From the NCBI RefSeq assembly GCF_001050195.2, contig NZ_DF967965.1:3378442-3442441 (forward strand): a stretch of 64,000 nt of DNA, in the 5' to 3' direction. Each line of letters begins with the position of its first letter. Positions within the stretch are counted from its first letter, which is position 1. This stretch comes from Anaerolinea thermolimosa. GTDB lineage: Bacteria; Chloroflexota; Anaerolineae; Anaerolineales; Anaerolineaceae. Positions 7,977-17,020 of this stretch are shown piece after piece. The translations under genes were made by a program, and so were the position numbers. Under the pieces are notes generated by a model. It ran no database searches. It saw only the letters and a list, made by a program, of their open reading frames with translations, and was not told the origin of the DNA.

Positions 7977-10313
7977 ATGCACAGAAGGCCGTCTTCCATT
8001 CGAAGAAGAATCACCACCCTCATCCTGATCGCTTCCCTGATCCTGACGGCTGTGAGCGCCCTGGCTTCTGTCCTCGTCCTGCTCAGCGAGTTTTCCCGGC
8101 TGGAAGAAAACCTGCTCCGCGACGATCTGCAATCGGTGGTCGCCCTTGTTCAATCTCAGAGCGAGCTTCTGTTACAGGCGACCCGCCTGGCCGCCCTCTC
8201 CGAAGGGGCAGGCGCAGCCCCACCCGGCCTGCCCGAATCATGGCTGGATACCCTCAGGATCGAGGTGCTGGCCTCGGTAGACTCATCCGGCAGGGTAGAA
8301 CGCATCCGGTCATCGGGCGGCGGGCCTGCATCCCCCGCCTGGGTGGCCTTTCTTGAAGCCAACCCGCTCACGCCTGAGCAGGCCCGAAGCGGGCAAACCG
8401 GCCTGGTGATGCTGGATGGGCAGGTCTGGCTGGCGGCCACACAGCCCTCTGCAGAAGGCGCACTGATCGCGGCGCGCCGCCTGGATGAAGGCTTCTTTCA
8501 GCAGATTGCAAACCGGGTTCAGGGGGGTATTCGCCTTTACGGCTTCGATGACCCGCAACTGCCTGCCGATTTCGCCGCCGCGCGTGAAAACTTCCTCCAA
8601 TCGGGGCAGGCGGCGCTTCAGACCCTCCCGGATCATTCCCTGGCAGCTTTTCACGTCTTCCCTGGCCTTAACGGGCAACCGGCGCTGATCCTGCAGCTGG
8701 TAAAACCCCGCAATGGCTTTCAGCAGGGGCGATGGAACATGGCCTTCTTTGCCCTGGCCACCCTGGCCGCCGGAGGATTGCTCGCTCTGATCCTTTCTCA
8801 GCAAATCGATCGACAGGTGACTTCACGCCTGGAAGAGCTTTACACCGGGATTCAACGCATCCGGGAAGCACGGGACTTTTCTCTGCGCCTGCATCTCTCC
8901 GGCGACGATGAACTGGCTCACCTGGCCGGTGGGATCAACGAAGCCATTCAGGCGCTGGAAACCTCCACGCTGGCTCTGCATGAAAACCAGGAGAGGCTTT
9001 CGTACGAGGCCACCCACGACGCGCTCACGGGCTTCCCTAACCGGCTGTTCTTCACCCAGCGGCTCAACCAGGCCCTCGCTCTGCTGGAAATGGGGCGCAC
9101 CCCTCAGGTGGCCCTCTTGTTCATTGATGTGGATGCTTTCAAGTTAATCAACGAAAGTTACGATCACCCCTTTGGCGACCGTGTTCTGGTGCTTTTTGCC
9201 GAGCGGCTCAAGGGCTGTCTGCGCGCCGATGATGTCCTTGCCCGTCTGGGAGGAGACGAGTTCGCCGTGCTTCTGGAGAATGTCCACGAGCCCGAGGAAG
9301 CCGAACGCGTAGCCCGGCGCATCCTTGAAGAAACCCGCCGCTCCTTTGAACTGGAGGGGCATTCGTTGTTCCTCACCTGCAGTATCGGCATTGCCACCGC
9401 CTCACGGTTAATGCGCGGAGAAGAACTCCTGCGCAATGCCGACATGGCCATGTACTCGGCCAAAGAGCGCGGTAAAGCCTGCTACGCCCTGTTCGATGAG
9501 ACCATGCATCATCAGGCCATTCACCGCCTGAACCTGGAAAACGACCTGCGCCGTGCCATCGAACGAGAAGAGTTCGTGGTCTATTACCAGCCCATCGTCT
9601 CCATGTTCGACGGGAGAGTCACCGCCCTCGAAGCCCTGATGCGCTGGCAACACCCGGAACGCGGCCTGCTCCTCCCGGAGTCTTTCCTCAACGTGGCCAA
9701 AGAAACCGGGCTGATCAATGCGCTCAATTTCATCCTTTTCCGGCAATCCTTCAGACAACTGCGGCAGTGGCGAGATCAGGGGTTCAAAGACATCCGCCTG
9801 GCGTTGAACATTTCGGCCCGGGTGCTGCCTGAGACCTCTTTCTGGGCACTGTTTGAGAGCGAACTGGAAGCCGCCGGGGTGCCGCCCACGGCCATCCAGA
9901 TCGAAGTGGTGGAAAGTGAAATGGCCGCCAGCATCGACAACACCCTTCACGCCCTCGAAAGATTACAGCAAATGGGGGTGACCATTTCGGTCGATGATTT
10001 TGGCACGGGGTATTCCTCGCTGGCCTACCTCAAACGCCTGCCCATTCACAGCCTGAAAATCGACCGCACTTTTATAAAGGATGTGATCAACGACCGGGAT
10101 GACGCGGCCATCGTCTCAGCAATGATCGTCATGGCCCATGTGCTTGATCTCGACGTGGTGGCCGAGGGGGTTGAAACCGAAAGCCAGTTCCGCTTCCTCC
10201 TCGATCAATCCTGCGAAAAGGCGCAGGGATTCCTGCTGGCCCACCCTCAACCTCCAGAGACGGTCACGCAACTCTTGCATTCAGGTAAAGCCCTGCTTCC
10301 CGACCAGGATTAA
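7977..10313 (+). CDS. Membrane-bound GGDEF-EAL cyclic-di-GMP protein
   Basis: Signalling protein of 778 residues. Helix 1 (about 12-35), an extracytoplasmic sensor of about 220 residues (possibly CHASE4-like), helix 2 (about 253-277), a HAMP-like linker, then GGDEF and EAL domains. The diguanylate cyclase signature RLGGDEFAVLLE is intact at about residue 425. The EAL motif (TALEALMRW, about 552) and the DDFGTGYSSL and LKIDR.F motifs of active phosphodiesterases are also present, so both synthesis and breakdown of c-di-GMP are possible. The start is ATG 7977 with only a weak GGATGG site. No adjacent partner gene is evident. Confidence 0.92.
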   Translation: MHRRPSSIRRRITTLILIASLILTAVSALASVLVLLSEFSRLEENLLRDDLQSVVALVQSQSELLLQATRLAALSEGAGAAPPGLPESWLDTLRIEVLASVDSSGRVERIRSSGGGPASPAWVAFLEANPLTPEQARSGQTGLVMLDGQVWLAATQPSAEGALIAARRLDEGFFQQIANRVQGGIRLYGFDDPQLPADFAAARENFLQSGQAALQTLPDHSLAAFHVFPGLNGQPALILQLVKPRNGFQQGRWNMAFFALATLAAGGLLALILSQQIDRQVTSRLEELYTGIQRIREARDFSLRLHLSGDDELAHLAGGINEAIQALETSTLALHENQERLSYEATHDALTGFPNRLFFTQRLNQALALLEMGRTPQVALLFIDVDAFKLINESYDHPFGDRVLVLFAERLKGCLRADDVLARLGGDEFAVLLENVHEPEEAERVARRILEETRRSFELEGHSLFLTCSIGIATASRLMRGEELLRNADMAMYSAKERGKACYALFDETMHHQAIHRLNLENDLRRAIEREEFVVYYQPIVSMFDGRVTALEALMRWQHPERGLLLPESFLNVAKETGLINALNFILFRQSFRQLRQWRDQGFKDIRLALNISARVLPETSFWALFESELEAAGVPPTAIQIEVVESEMAASIDNTLHALERLQQMGVTISVDDFGTGYSSLAYLKRLPIHSLKIDRTFIKDVINDRDDAAIVSAMIVMAHVLDLDVVAEGVETESQFRFLLDQSCEKAQGFLLAHPQPPETVTQLLHSGKALLPDQD

Positions 10314-10329
10314 TTCACCCGATTCGATA

Positions 10330-10335
10330 TATACT
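10330..10335 (+). promoter_or_regulatory. Possible -10 for D-lactate dehydrogenase gene
   Basis: TATACT at 10330-10335 in the 146-base gap before the gene; no good -35. The following leader has a CCGGGTG...CACCCGG inverted repeat but no T-run. Confidence 0.35.
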
Positions 10336-10459
10336 ATGCTTACCCGCAGACCGGGTGAGCCTCTCTTCAGCCCCACCGTTCACGCCACCCGGGCGGGTGA
10401 GCAATTTACCCCAAAAACAGCGTACCCCTGCAGGTTGAAACCATGCCCCCGGGAGGAGT

Positions 10460-13285
10460 ATGAACCTCGACGCCGATTTACGTACCTTCCTGTCACCCAG
10501 GCAAATCCTCACCCGGCCCATTGATCGGGTGGCTTTTGCCAGCGACGCCAGTTTTTATCGCCTGATTCCGCAGGCAGTGGTCCAACCCCGCACCCTCGCT
10601 GAAGTCCGCGCACTTTTTGACTACAGCCGCAAGGTGCGCATCCCCCTGTGCTTTCGCGCCGCCGGTACAAGCCTGGCCGGACAGGCCATCACCGATGGCC
10701 TGCTGGTTGACATTTCTCGCTACTGGCGCAAGATCGAGGTGGAAGAAGGCGGGCTGAAGATTCGCCTTGGCCCGGGGGTGGTGGGAAGTGACGCCAACCT
10801 GGCCCTCAAGCCCTATGCCCGGCGCATCGGCCCCGACCCGGCATCCATCGACGCCGCCATGCTGGGCGGGATGGTGGCCAACAACGCCAGCGGCATGTGC
10901 TGTGGAGTGGTCGAAAACTCTTACCACACCTTGGCTTCTTTAACCTTTATGCTTCCCAGCGGTGTGACCATCGATACCGCCGCGCCCGATGCCCGCCAGC
11001 AGTTTGAAGAACAGGCGCCAGAGGTGGTGCGCGGCCTGCTTGAACTGCGTGATGAGATTCTGGCCAATCCTGACCTGGTGGAGCGCATCCGCGCTAAATA
11101 TCGCCAGAAGAACACCACGGGATATTCTCTCAACGCCTTCCTGGATTTCGACTCGCCAGAACAGATCTTCGCCCACCTGCTGGTAGGGTCGGAGGGCACC
11201 CTGGGGTTCATCGCCGAGGTGGTACTGCACACCCTGCCAGCCTACCCCCTGAAGTATACCGCCCTGTTGCTTTTTGAAACCGTACGCGATGCGGCCGCGG
11301 CGGTCTTCCCTCTGCGCGATTCGGGCGCGCGGGCCATTGAGATCATGGACCGCGCCGCCTTACGCTCGGTGGAAAACGAGCCGGGTATCGCTGAGCTGCT
11401 CCAAGACCTGCCAGAAAACGCCGCTGGCTTACTGGTAGAATATCAAACCGAAACCCCGGCCAGCCTGGATTCTTTCAAAGAGGCGGCGGCAAAGGTTTGC
11501 GCCTCGCTCCGCCTGCTCAGACCGGCCAGCTTCACCACTGACCCGGCCCAGCAGGCAGTGCTCTGGAACATCCGCAAGGGGCTTTTCCCATCCATCGGCG
11601 GGATGCGCCGCCAGGGCACTACGGTGCTCATCGAGGATGTGGCCTTCAGGGTAGAACAACTGGCCGATGCCATTCTCGACCTGCAGGCGCTTTTCCAGGA
11701 ACACCACTACCCCGAAGCCATCATCTTCGGCCATGCCAAAGATGGCAACCTGCATTTCGTGCTGACGCCTTCCTTCAACGATGAAGCATCGGTAGAACAA
11801 TACGCGCGCTTCATGGACGCCCTCGTGAATCTGGTGGTGAATAAGTACGACGGTGCGCTCAAAGCCGAGCACGGCACTGGCCGCAACATGGCTCCCTTTG
11901 TGGAAGCCGAGTGGGGGCGCACCGCCTGGGAAATCATGGCGCGCCTTAAAAAACTGGTTGACCCCGAGAACCTGCTCAACCCCGGTGTGGTGATCAACCC
12001 TGACCCGCACTGTCATCTCGATCACCTTAAACCCTGGCCCATCGTGGAAGCTGAGGTGGATAAATGCATCGAGTGCGGCTTCTGCGAGCCCAAATGCCCC
12101 AGCCGCGACCTCACCCTCACCCCACGCCAGCGCATCGTGGTGCGCCGGGAGATCACCCGCCTGATGCAGTCCGACGGTGAGGCCGACCTGCTGGAGAGCC
12201 TGATTCGTGATTACCAGTACTCCGGGTTAGAAACCTGTGCCGTCGATGGCTACTGTGCACTCGCCTGCCCGGTGCACATCAACACGGGGTTGCTGGTCAA
12301 ACGCCTGCGCGCCGAACACATCTCACCCCGCGGACACGCCGTTGCATCGGGCGTTTCCCGGCATTTCAAAGCAGTGGAGACCGGCCTGCGCCTGGGGGTG
12401 GGGCTTGGCCACGTCGGCGCCAGCATCATCGGGCACCGGGGAGTGGCGGCCATCACCCGCCTGGCCGAGAAAGTAGCCGGTACGGCCCTGCCCAAATGGA
12501 GCCCGGTGGTGCCGCGGCCCAACTTCAAACCGCTCCCCAGAGGGCAGCGGAAAGAAGCGGAGATCGTTTACTTCCCTTCCTGCATCGTACGGGCCATGGG
12601 AAGTTCACCCCGCAAAGGAGAGCCCACCCTGATCGAGGTCTTCACCACCCTCGCGGATCGCGCCGGTTTGAAGGTGTGGATTCCGGAAGACAGCCCCGGT
12701 AATTGCTGCGGAATGCCCTTCAGCTCCAAGGGGTACGTGCAGGCCTTCCGCGAGACCCTGCACCGCACCGTGGAACACTTCTGGGACTGGTCTGAAGAAG
12801 GGAGAAAGCCTGTGGTAATCGACTCCAGTTCCTGCGCTTATACCCTGCTCACCAGTCAGGATTACCTCGCCCCTGAAGACCGCTCCCGCTGGGAACGCAT
12901 GACCCTGCTCGACCCGCTGGAATTTACCCGGCAGATGCTCCTGCCCCGCCTCACATTGAATCGCGTGCCCGGCGCAGTGGTACTGCACCCCAATTGCAGT
13001 GCCGTCAAGCTGGGATTGCAGGACGTAATGCTGAACATTGCCCGCGCCTGTGCCGAAGAAGTGGTGGTGCCGCAAAACCTCAAATGTTGTGGCTACGCCG
13101 GAGACCGCGGCCTGCTCTTCCCCGAACTCACCGCTTCAGCCTCAGCGCGCGAGGCCGCCGAAGTGCTCCAGCGAGAATACACCGGGTATTACTCCAGCAA
13201 CCTCACCTGCGAGATGGGCATGGCTCAGGCCACCGGCCGACCCTACCAGTCGATTCTCTATCTGGTCGAAAAGGCCAGCCGCTGA
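10460..13285 (+). CDS. FAD/Fe-S D-lactate dehydrogenase-type oxidoreductase
   Basis: Fusion of a GlcD-like FAD-binding oxidase and a GlcF-like Fe-S part, 941 residues, resembling Dld-II/YdiJ-type respiratory D-lactate dehydrogenases. The PCMH FAD domain is N-terminal (FRAAGTSLAGQA near 71; PDPASIDAAMLGGMVANNASG). The FAD-oxidase C domain follows. Near residue 535 there is a 4Fe-4S ligand set CIECGFCEPKCP, with a second cluster at CAVDGYCALACP. Two CCG domains close the protein (NCCGMPFSS; LKCCGYAGD). GGGAGGAG precedes ATG. Electrons probably go to the quinone pool. A lactate permease gene 4.5 kb away supports lactate use. Glycolate or 2-hydroxyglutarate are alternative substrates. Confidence 0.86.
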   Translation: MNLDADLRTFLSPRQILTRPIDRVAFASDASFYRLIPQAVVQPRTLAEVRALFDYSRKVRIPLCFRAAGTSLAGQAITDGLLVDISRYWRKIEVEEGGLKIRLGPGVVGSDANLALKPYARRIGPDPASIDAAMLGGMVANNASGMCCGVVENSYHTLASLTFMLPSGVTIDTAAPDARQQFEEQAPEVVRGLLELRDEILANPDLVERIRAKYRQKNTTGYSLNAFLDFDSPEQIFAHLLVGSEGTLGFIAEVVLHTLPAYPLKYTALLLFETVRDAAAAVFPLRDSGARAIEIMDRAALRSVENEPGIAELLQDLPENAAGLLVEYQTETPASLDSFKEAAAKVCASLRLLRPASFTTDPAQQAVLWNIRKGLFPSIGGMRRQGTTVLIEDVAFRVEQLADAILDLQALFQEHHYPEAIIFGHAKDGNLHFVLTPSFNDEASVEQYARFMDALVNLVVNKYDGALKAEHGTGRNMAPFVEAEWGRTAWEIMARLKKLVDPENLLNPGVVINPDPHCHLDHLKPWPIVEAEVDKCIECGFCEPKCPSRDLTLTPRQRIVVRREITRLMQSDGEADLLESLIRDYQYSGLETCAVDGYCALACPVHINTGLLVKRLRAEHISPRGHAVASGVSRHFKAVETGLRLGVGLGHVGASIIGHRGVAAITRLAEKVAGTALPKWSPVVPRPNFKPLPRGQRKEAEIVYFPSCIVRAMGSSPRKGEPTLIEVFTTLADRAGLKVWIPEDSPGNCCGMPFSSKGYVQAFRETLHRTVEHFWDWSEEGRKPVVIDSSSCAYTLLTSQDYLAPEDRSRWERMTLLDPLEFTRQMLLPRLTLNRVPGAVVLHPNCSAVKLGLQDVMLNIARACAEEVVVPQNLKCCGYAGDRGLLFPELTASASAREAAEVLQREYTGYYSSNLTCEMGMAQATGRPYQSILYLVEKASR

Positions 13286-13288
13286 TGC

Positions 13289-13612
13289 TCAACCCGAAGG
13301 CCAGCCATATTTGGAGAGGTCAACGCAACCCTCAGCATCAAAAACCACCCCTTCCTCTTCCAGCAGCTGGCGCTGAATGGCACTGCCAAACCCGTATCCG
13401 TGCGGGCTGATCTTTCCTCTGGCGTTAATCACCCGTTGCCAGGGCACTTCCTGCCCTGCCGGGCGGTCGCGCAGGGCGGCCAGGGCAAAGCCCACCAACT
13501 GTGCCGAAATGCCCCCCACCAGGCGGGCGACCTGGCCGTAGGTGGTCACATGCCCGGGTGGAACCTGCCGCACCACCGCGTAGATCCGTTCATAAAGAGA
13601 GGTGTCGCTCAT
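13289..13612 (-). CDS. Alkyltransferase-like (ATL) DNA-binding protein
   Basis: MGMT/Ogt-fold protein of 107 residues lacking the N-terminal domain. The helix-turn-helix ([14 protein letters not shown]) is intact. The acceptor site reads [13 protein letters not shown], with Trp where alkyltransferases have Cys (PCHRV). This substitution marks the ATL class, which bind O6-alkylguanine and flag it for nucleotide excision repair instead of removing the alkyl group. The start is ATG 13612, preceded by AGGAG, not the upstream in-frame start at 13687. Its end lies 3 bases from the convergent lactate dehydrogenase gene. Confidence 0.88.
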   Translation of the reverse strand: MSDTSLYERIYAVVRQVPPGHVTTYGQVARLVGGISAQLVGFALAALRDRPAGQEVPWQRVINARGKISPHGYGFGSAIQRQLLEEEGVVFDAEGCVDLSKYGWPSG

Positions 13613-13766
13613 GGAAGGAGCTCCTGTCAGGCCTGCCGCCCCTGGTAGAAATCCTTTGCGAACCAGCCACAGCGGCCTGCAAATCATTCACTATTTTCAT
13701 AAACGGAGGGTTCGTTTGTTGTACAATCATCACATACAGAAGAACCTCGCTCAAGGAGGGAAAAAC

Positions 13767-14213
13767 ATGCTTCAAGACTTCAAGGCCTTTATTGCACGCG
13801 GCAACGTGATCGACCTGGCAGTGGGTGTCATCATTGGCGGAGCGTTCGGGAAGATCATCAGCTCCCTGGTGAACGACCTGCTCATGCCGCCCATCGGGCT
13901 TCTGCTGGGCAAAGTTCAATTCACCAACCTGTTCATCGACCTTTCGGGCAAAGGCTACCCCTCTCTGGATGCCGCCCGCGCCGCCGGGGCGCCGGTACTG
14001 GCTTACGGCAACTTCATTCAAACCGTGGTCGATTTCCTCATTGTGGCATTCGTCATTTTCCTGGTGGTGCGCGCTTACAACCGCCTGGTAGGCCTTAAAC
14101 CGGCTCCAGCCCCCGCCCCCACCACCAAAGAATGCCCCTACTGCTTCACCACCATTCCCATTCGGGCCACACGCTGTCCTAACTGCACTTCAGACCTCAC
14201 CACAGCCAGTTAA
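13767..14213 (+). CDS. mscL: Large-conductance mechanosensitive channel with zinc ribbon
   Basis: MscL homologue of 148 residues that opens under membrane tension to release osmolytes. TM1 follows the amphipathic N-terminus ([20 protein letters not shown]), and TM2 lies at about 80-102 ([19 protein letters not shown]). The usual C-terminal bundle is replaced by a Pro/Ala linker and a zinc ribbon with CPYC...CPNC ligands. The start is ATG 13767 after AAGGAGGG (13753-13760). The long upstream in-frame extension from 13602 overlaps the divergent ATL gene and is not likely coding. Zinc-ribbon tails occur on MscL in some Gram-positive and Chloroflexota lineages. Confidence 0.95.
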   Translation: MLQDFKAFIARGNVIDLAVGVIIGGAFGKIISSLVNDLLMPPIGLLLGKVQFTNLFIDLSGKGYPSLDAARAAGAPVLAYGNFIQTVVDFLIVAFVIFLVVRAYNRLVGLKPAPAPAPTTKECPYCFTTIPIRATRCPNCTSDLTTAS

Positions 14214-14232
14214 AGGCCCCCTGCCGGGTTGT

Positions 14233-16080
14233 TCATTTTCCTGGCCAGGTTCCACCGTTGCGTTTTCGATACCGCGCCGCATACATGACGCTATCGGCGC
14301 GCTGGAACACCGTATCCAGCTCCACGGGATTTTCAGCGCTGGCATAACCGATGGAAAGCGAAAGCGCAGGCCCTGGCTGACGCATGTTGTACAGATTGAC
14401 CAGTGAAAGGACACGGTTGATCACGTGCTCGGCGGCCTGTGCTTCGGCATGTTTGAGTAAAATACAGAACTCGTCGCCCCCGATCCGTGCCACCGTGTCG
14501 TCAGACCGGCACGCCCGCCGCAGAATATCCGCGGTCTGGCGGAGAATTTCATCTCCCACCGGATGACCATGCTGGTCGTTGATCGCTTTGAGGCCATCTA
14601 CATCGGTGATGATGAGGGTGACGGGGAAGTTCCGCCCCAGTCGAAGGCGGCGTAATTCATTTTCAAAGAAAGTGCGGTTATTCACCCCGGTAAGAATGTC
14701 GTGGGTGCTGAGGTGGAGAAGCTCCTGTTCGCGCCGCGTCTGCTCGGTGTAGTCGGTGAAGGTCCAAATGCGGTAAACCGCGTCGCTTTGGGGCAGGACT
14801 GTGGTAAATGAGCGGCACTCCAGCCAGCGACCGTTGGCCATTTCGAGCATTTCAAGCGTCTCACCAGTAGATTGCTGGATGGTCTGGTCGAGAAAACGAT
14901 GAAAACGCGCGGGGTCTTTCATCACCTGAGCCATCTGGTTGCGCCAGCCGAGCAGGCCCGTATCGAAGGCCCGTTCGGGCAGGTTGAACGTGCGCAGGAG
15001 ATTGGCCGTGCGCAGAATGACCCGCCCGTTCGCGTCAGAGACCATCAACCCATTATGGTGGGTTTCGAGCGCCGATTCGAGCAGAGCGCGATCACGGCGC
15101 AGATCGGCATTTTCTTTAACAAAGCGGGTGTTGTCTTCCAGGGTGATCAGGCGGATGACCTGCCCATTTTTCCATGGTTCTTCGCTGAGGTGCAGGTGGC
15201 AGAAGCGCGGGGGAGTAAACTCGTTCAACGCCAGATCCAGATCGAGCGAGATCCCGCGGCGCGATTCGAGCAGAATGCGCCCGATCTCCCGGCTGTAATC
15301 GAAAACCAGGCGCCCGATCAGCCCCTGGCGGGCCATCCCCGCCCACAGGGCAGCGCTTTCGTTAATATCCACGATCCGCCCGCTCGAATCGATCGCCAGC
15401 ACAGCGAAAGACAGCCGGTTGATCAGGCTATCTTCCGGCCCGAACACATTCCCCGGTTTGGGGAGTGGACTGGTGCCCGCCAGCATGGCAAAGAAAACCA
15501 GATTCAGGCTGAGGAGAAGGGGAGCGGCTTCAAGAATTTGCTGAAAATCTCTCACAAAGATCACCGCTAAAAGCGGCAGTACGGCGATGGGGAAGAGCCA
15601 GGTGCGCCGGGCAGGACGGTGCACCCAGACGTAGCGCACCAGCCCGTAAAGGGCGAAGAGAAGCAGGGGAAGGGCAAATCCCATCACGAACCCCAGCGAA
15701 GCCGGGGGCGCCAGGGATGAGACGCCCATGGCCGAAGAGGGGCCCTCGCCCCACGAAAGCGCCGTACCAAGCACCGGAACGCTCAAAATGCCGCCCCATT
15801 GCCAGCGCGGCAGACAGTGCAACTGACGGTTAAGGTCAAAAATACCCACCACCCCCAGCACGGGCAACGTTCCAAGCGTCACCAGTTTCAGGGCCCACCA
15901 CAGCGCTTCAGGCGTCAACGCCGGAAGCCCTCCCTCCCAGGCTTCGAGCAAACACCAGAAAACCCCAAAACCGGCGATCCATGGGTACAGTCGGTAGCCG
16001 GGTAATCCTTTTCGAGACCAGACCAGGCGCAGCGACCACAGTACAAGAAACGCCGAGAGTACAAAGAGTACCGGGCTCAA
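14233..16080 (-). CDS. 7TM-PAS-GGDEF diguanylate cyclase
   Basis: Membrane diguanylate cyclase of 615 residues. The N-terminal part (about 1-220) has seven hydrophobic helices like the histidine-kinase N-terminal 7TM sensor. Two PAS-like segments follow (about 225-330 and 345-450), with SFAVLAIDSSGRIVDINESA and GLMVSDANGRVIL. A GGDEF domain then carries the intact signature RIGGDEFCILLK near 534. No EAL domain is present, so it should make c-di-GMP. The start codon is TTG 16080 with AGGGG upstream; no in-frame ATG precedes TM1. A good promoter is at 16177-16205. Confidence 0.88.
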   Translation of the reverse strand: MSPVLFVLSAFLVLWSLRLVWSRKGLPGYRLYPWIAGFGVFWCLLEAWEGGLPALTPEALWWALKLVTLGTLPVLGVVGIFDLNRQLHCLPRWQWGGILSVPVLGTALSWGEGPSSAMGVSSLAPPASLGFVMGFALPLLLFALYGLVRYVWVHRPARRTWLFPIAVLPLLAVIFVRDFQQILEAAPLLLSLNLVFFAMLAGTSPLPKPGNVFGPEDSLINRLSFAVLAIDSSGRIVDINESAALWAGMARQGLIGRLVFDYSREIGRILLESRRGISLDLDLALNEFTPPRFCHLHLSEEPWKNGQVIRLITLEDNTRFVKENADLRRDRALLESALETHHNGLMVSDANGRVILRTANLLRTFNLPERAFDTGLLGWRNQMAQVMKDPARFHRFLDQTIQQSTGETLEMLEMANGRWLECRSFTTVLPQSDAVYRIWTFTDYTEQTRREQELLHLSTHDILTGVNNRTFFENELRRLRLGRNFPVTLIITDVDGLKAINDQHGHPVGDEILRQTADILRRACRSDDTVARIGGDEFCILLKHAEAQAAEHVINRVLSLVNLYNMRQPGPALSLSIGYASAENPVELDTVFQRADSVMYAARYRKRNGGTWPGK

Positions 16081-16176
16081 GGATAACCCCTATCTACCCA
16101 CCTTTTTCAGGCAGGTTGGCTGAAACGAGAGCGACTGAACTCCTTCGTCCCTCAAGGCGCGAACGAGCTTTAGATA

Positions 16177-16205
16177 AGTTTAATGGAAAAAGATTGGAAA
16201 ATCAA
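16177..16205 (-). promoter_or_regulatory. Promoter of the GGDEF gene
   Basis: Minus-strand TTGATT (16200-16205), 17-base spacer and TAAACT (16177-16182). The leader to TTG 16080 is about 90 bases and includes GATA-GGGGT-TATC, a small stem next to the start. Confidence 0.6.
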
Positions 16206-16216
16206 CACAATTTGGA

Positions 16217-16792
16217 TTAAGAAATGAGCACTTCAGACATGCCGCCCGGCTGATAGATGCGCAAATCGAGCAGGGAGTGCAGGCGATGATGGTCCTTCAG
16301 CGCGCCCGAATCCACCCCGAGCACCTCCAGAGCGGCGCGGTAGCGGCCCGGGTTGGCGTAGATCTGCCGCATGGCCTTACGACTGAGCAGGTCAGCCCTG
16401 CGGTTCAACCGGCGCGGCGCCCACCGCCAGACCAGCCGTTGAAAGCGCCCCGCCAGGCGCATGGCGCGGCGATAGAGACGCCGGGTGCTGGCCGAATGCA
16501 CCGCCACCACCCCCTGCATCTGATCGATCACCGAACGGGCATCGCCAATGATTTGAACGGTCTCACCTTCGCACCCCAGGTCTAAGAGAGCACTCAACCC
16601 TTCGATAAGAGCCAGATATTCGGCAATGTTCGAAGTGGCTTCTACCGCGCGCACGTAACCGCCGTGCCCGCGGGCAATCATCACTCCATCGCGCTCGATG
16701 AGCCAACCATAACACATCACTCCCGCCTGAGACCCCCGGGGGTGGGGTTCGGTCAGGGCCTGGTAGAGTCCGTCAAAGCACAGGGTGAGCAT
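16217..16792 (-). CDS. RNase H-like protein
   Basis: Protein of 191 residues with an RNase HI fold. All four expected acidic positions can be placed: Asp in LCFDG, Glu in SNIAEYLAL, Asp in IGDARSVI and Asp in NRRADLLS. It is longer than RNase HI (about 150) because of a roughly 45-residue C-terminal tail. Bacterial proteins of this class cut RNA in RNA-DNA hybrids; this subgroup resembles the 'reverse transcriptase-like' RNase H domains. The start has AAGGAG 4 bases upstream. It is not clearly in an operon. A separate RNase HII gene is at 35173-35871. Confidence 0.75.
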   Translation of the reverse strand: MLTLCFDGLYQALTEPHPRGSQAGVMCYGWLIERDGVMIARGHGGYVRAVEATSNIAEYLALIEGLSALLDLGCEGETVQIIGDARSVIDQMQGVVAVHSASTRRLYRRAMRLAGRFQRLVWRWAPRRLNRRADLLSRKAMRQIYANPGRYRAALEVLGVDSGALKDHHRLHSLLDLRIYQPGGMSEVLIS

Positions 16793-16822
16793 ACCTCTCC
16801 TTCTGGGTCAACCATATTGACG

Positions 16823-16862
16823 TTAAAAGAAGCCGGTCGGCGCTGAAGTCGACGCCGACCGG
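16823..16862 (-). terminator. Intrinsic terminator of the cyclase-lctP-DegV run
   Basis: CCGGTCGGCG (16833-16842) and CGCCGACCGG (16853-16862) form a 10-base stem. Reading the minus strand, it is followed by CTTCTTTTAA. It lies downstream of the minus-strand genes that end at 17021. Confidence 0.7.
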
Positions 16863-17020
16863 ACCGTTTGCGTTGGATGATCAAAGGGCTGGGTTGAGGG
16901 AAGTTGTATAGACCAGGCTGCATGGTTGATTCTATTATCTACCAAATTTCGCAGGGGTCAACTAACAAATGATTAACAACCGCTTAAAATCTCCTTCAGA
17001 ATGGCCCCGGGCGGGGTTCT

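Noticed and set aside
16081..16176. c-di-GMP riboswitch in front of the 7TM-PAS-GGDEF gene
   Set aside because: The 3' part (GGGTAG, GGGGTTATCC) faintly recalls GEMM-I, but the conserved 5' core and tetraloop receptor are missing.
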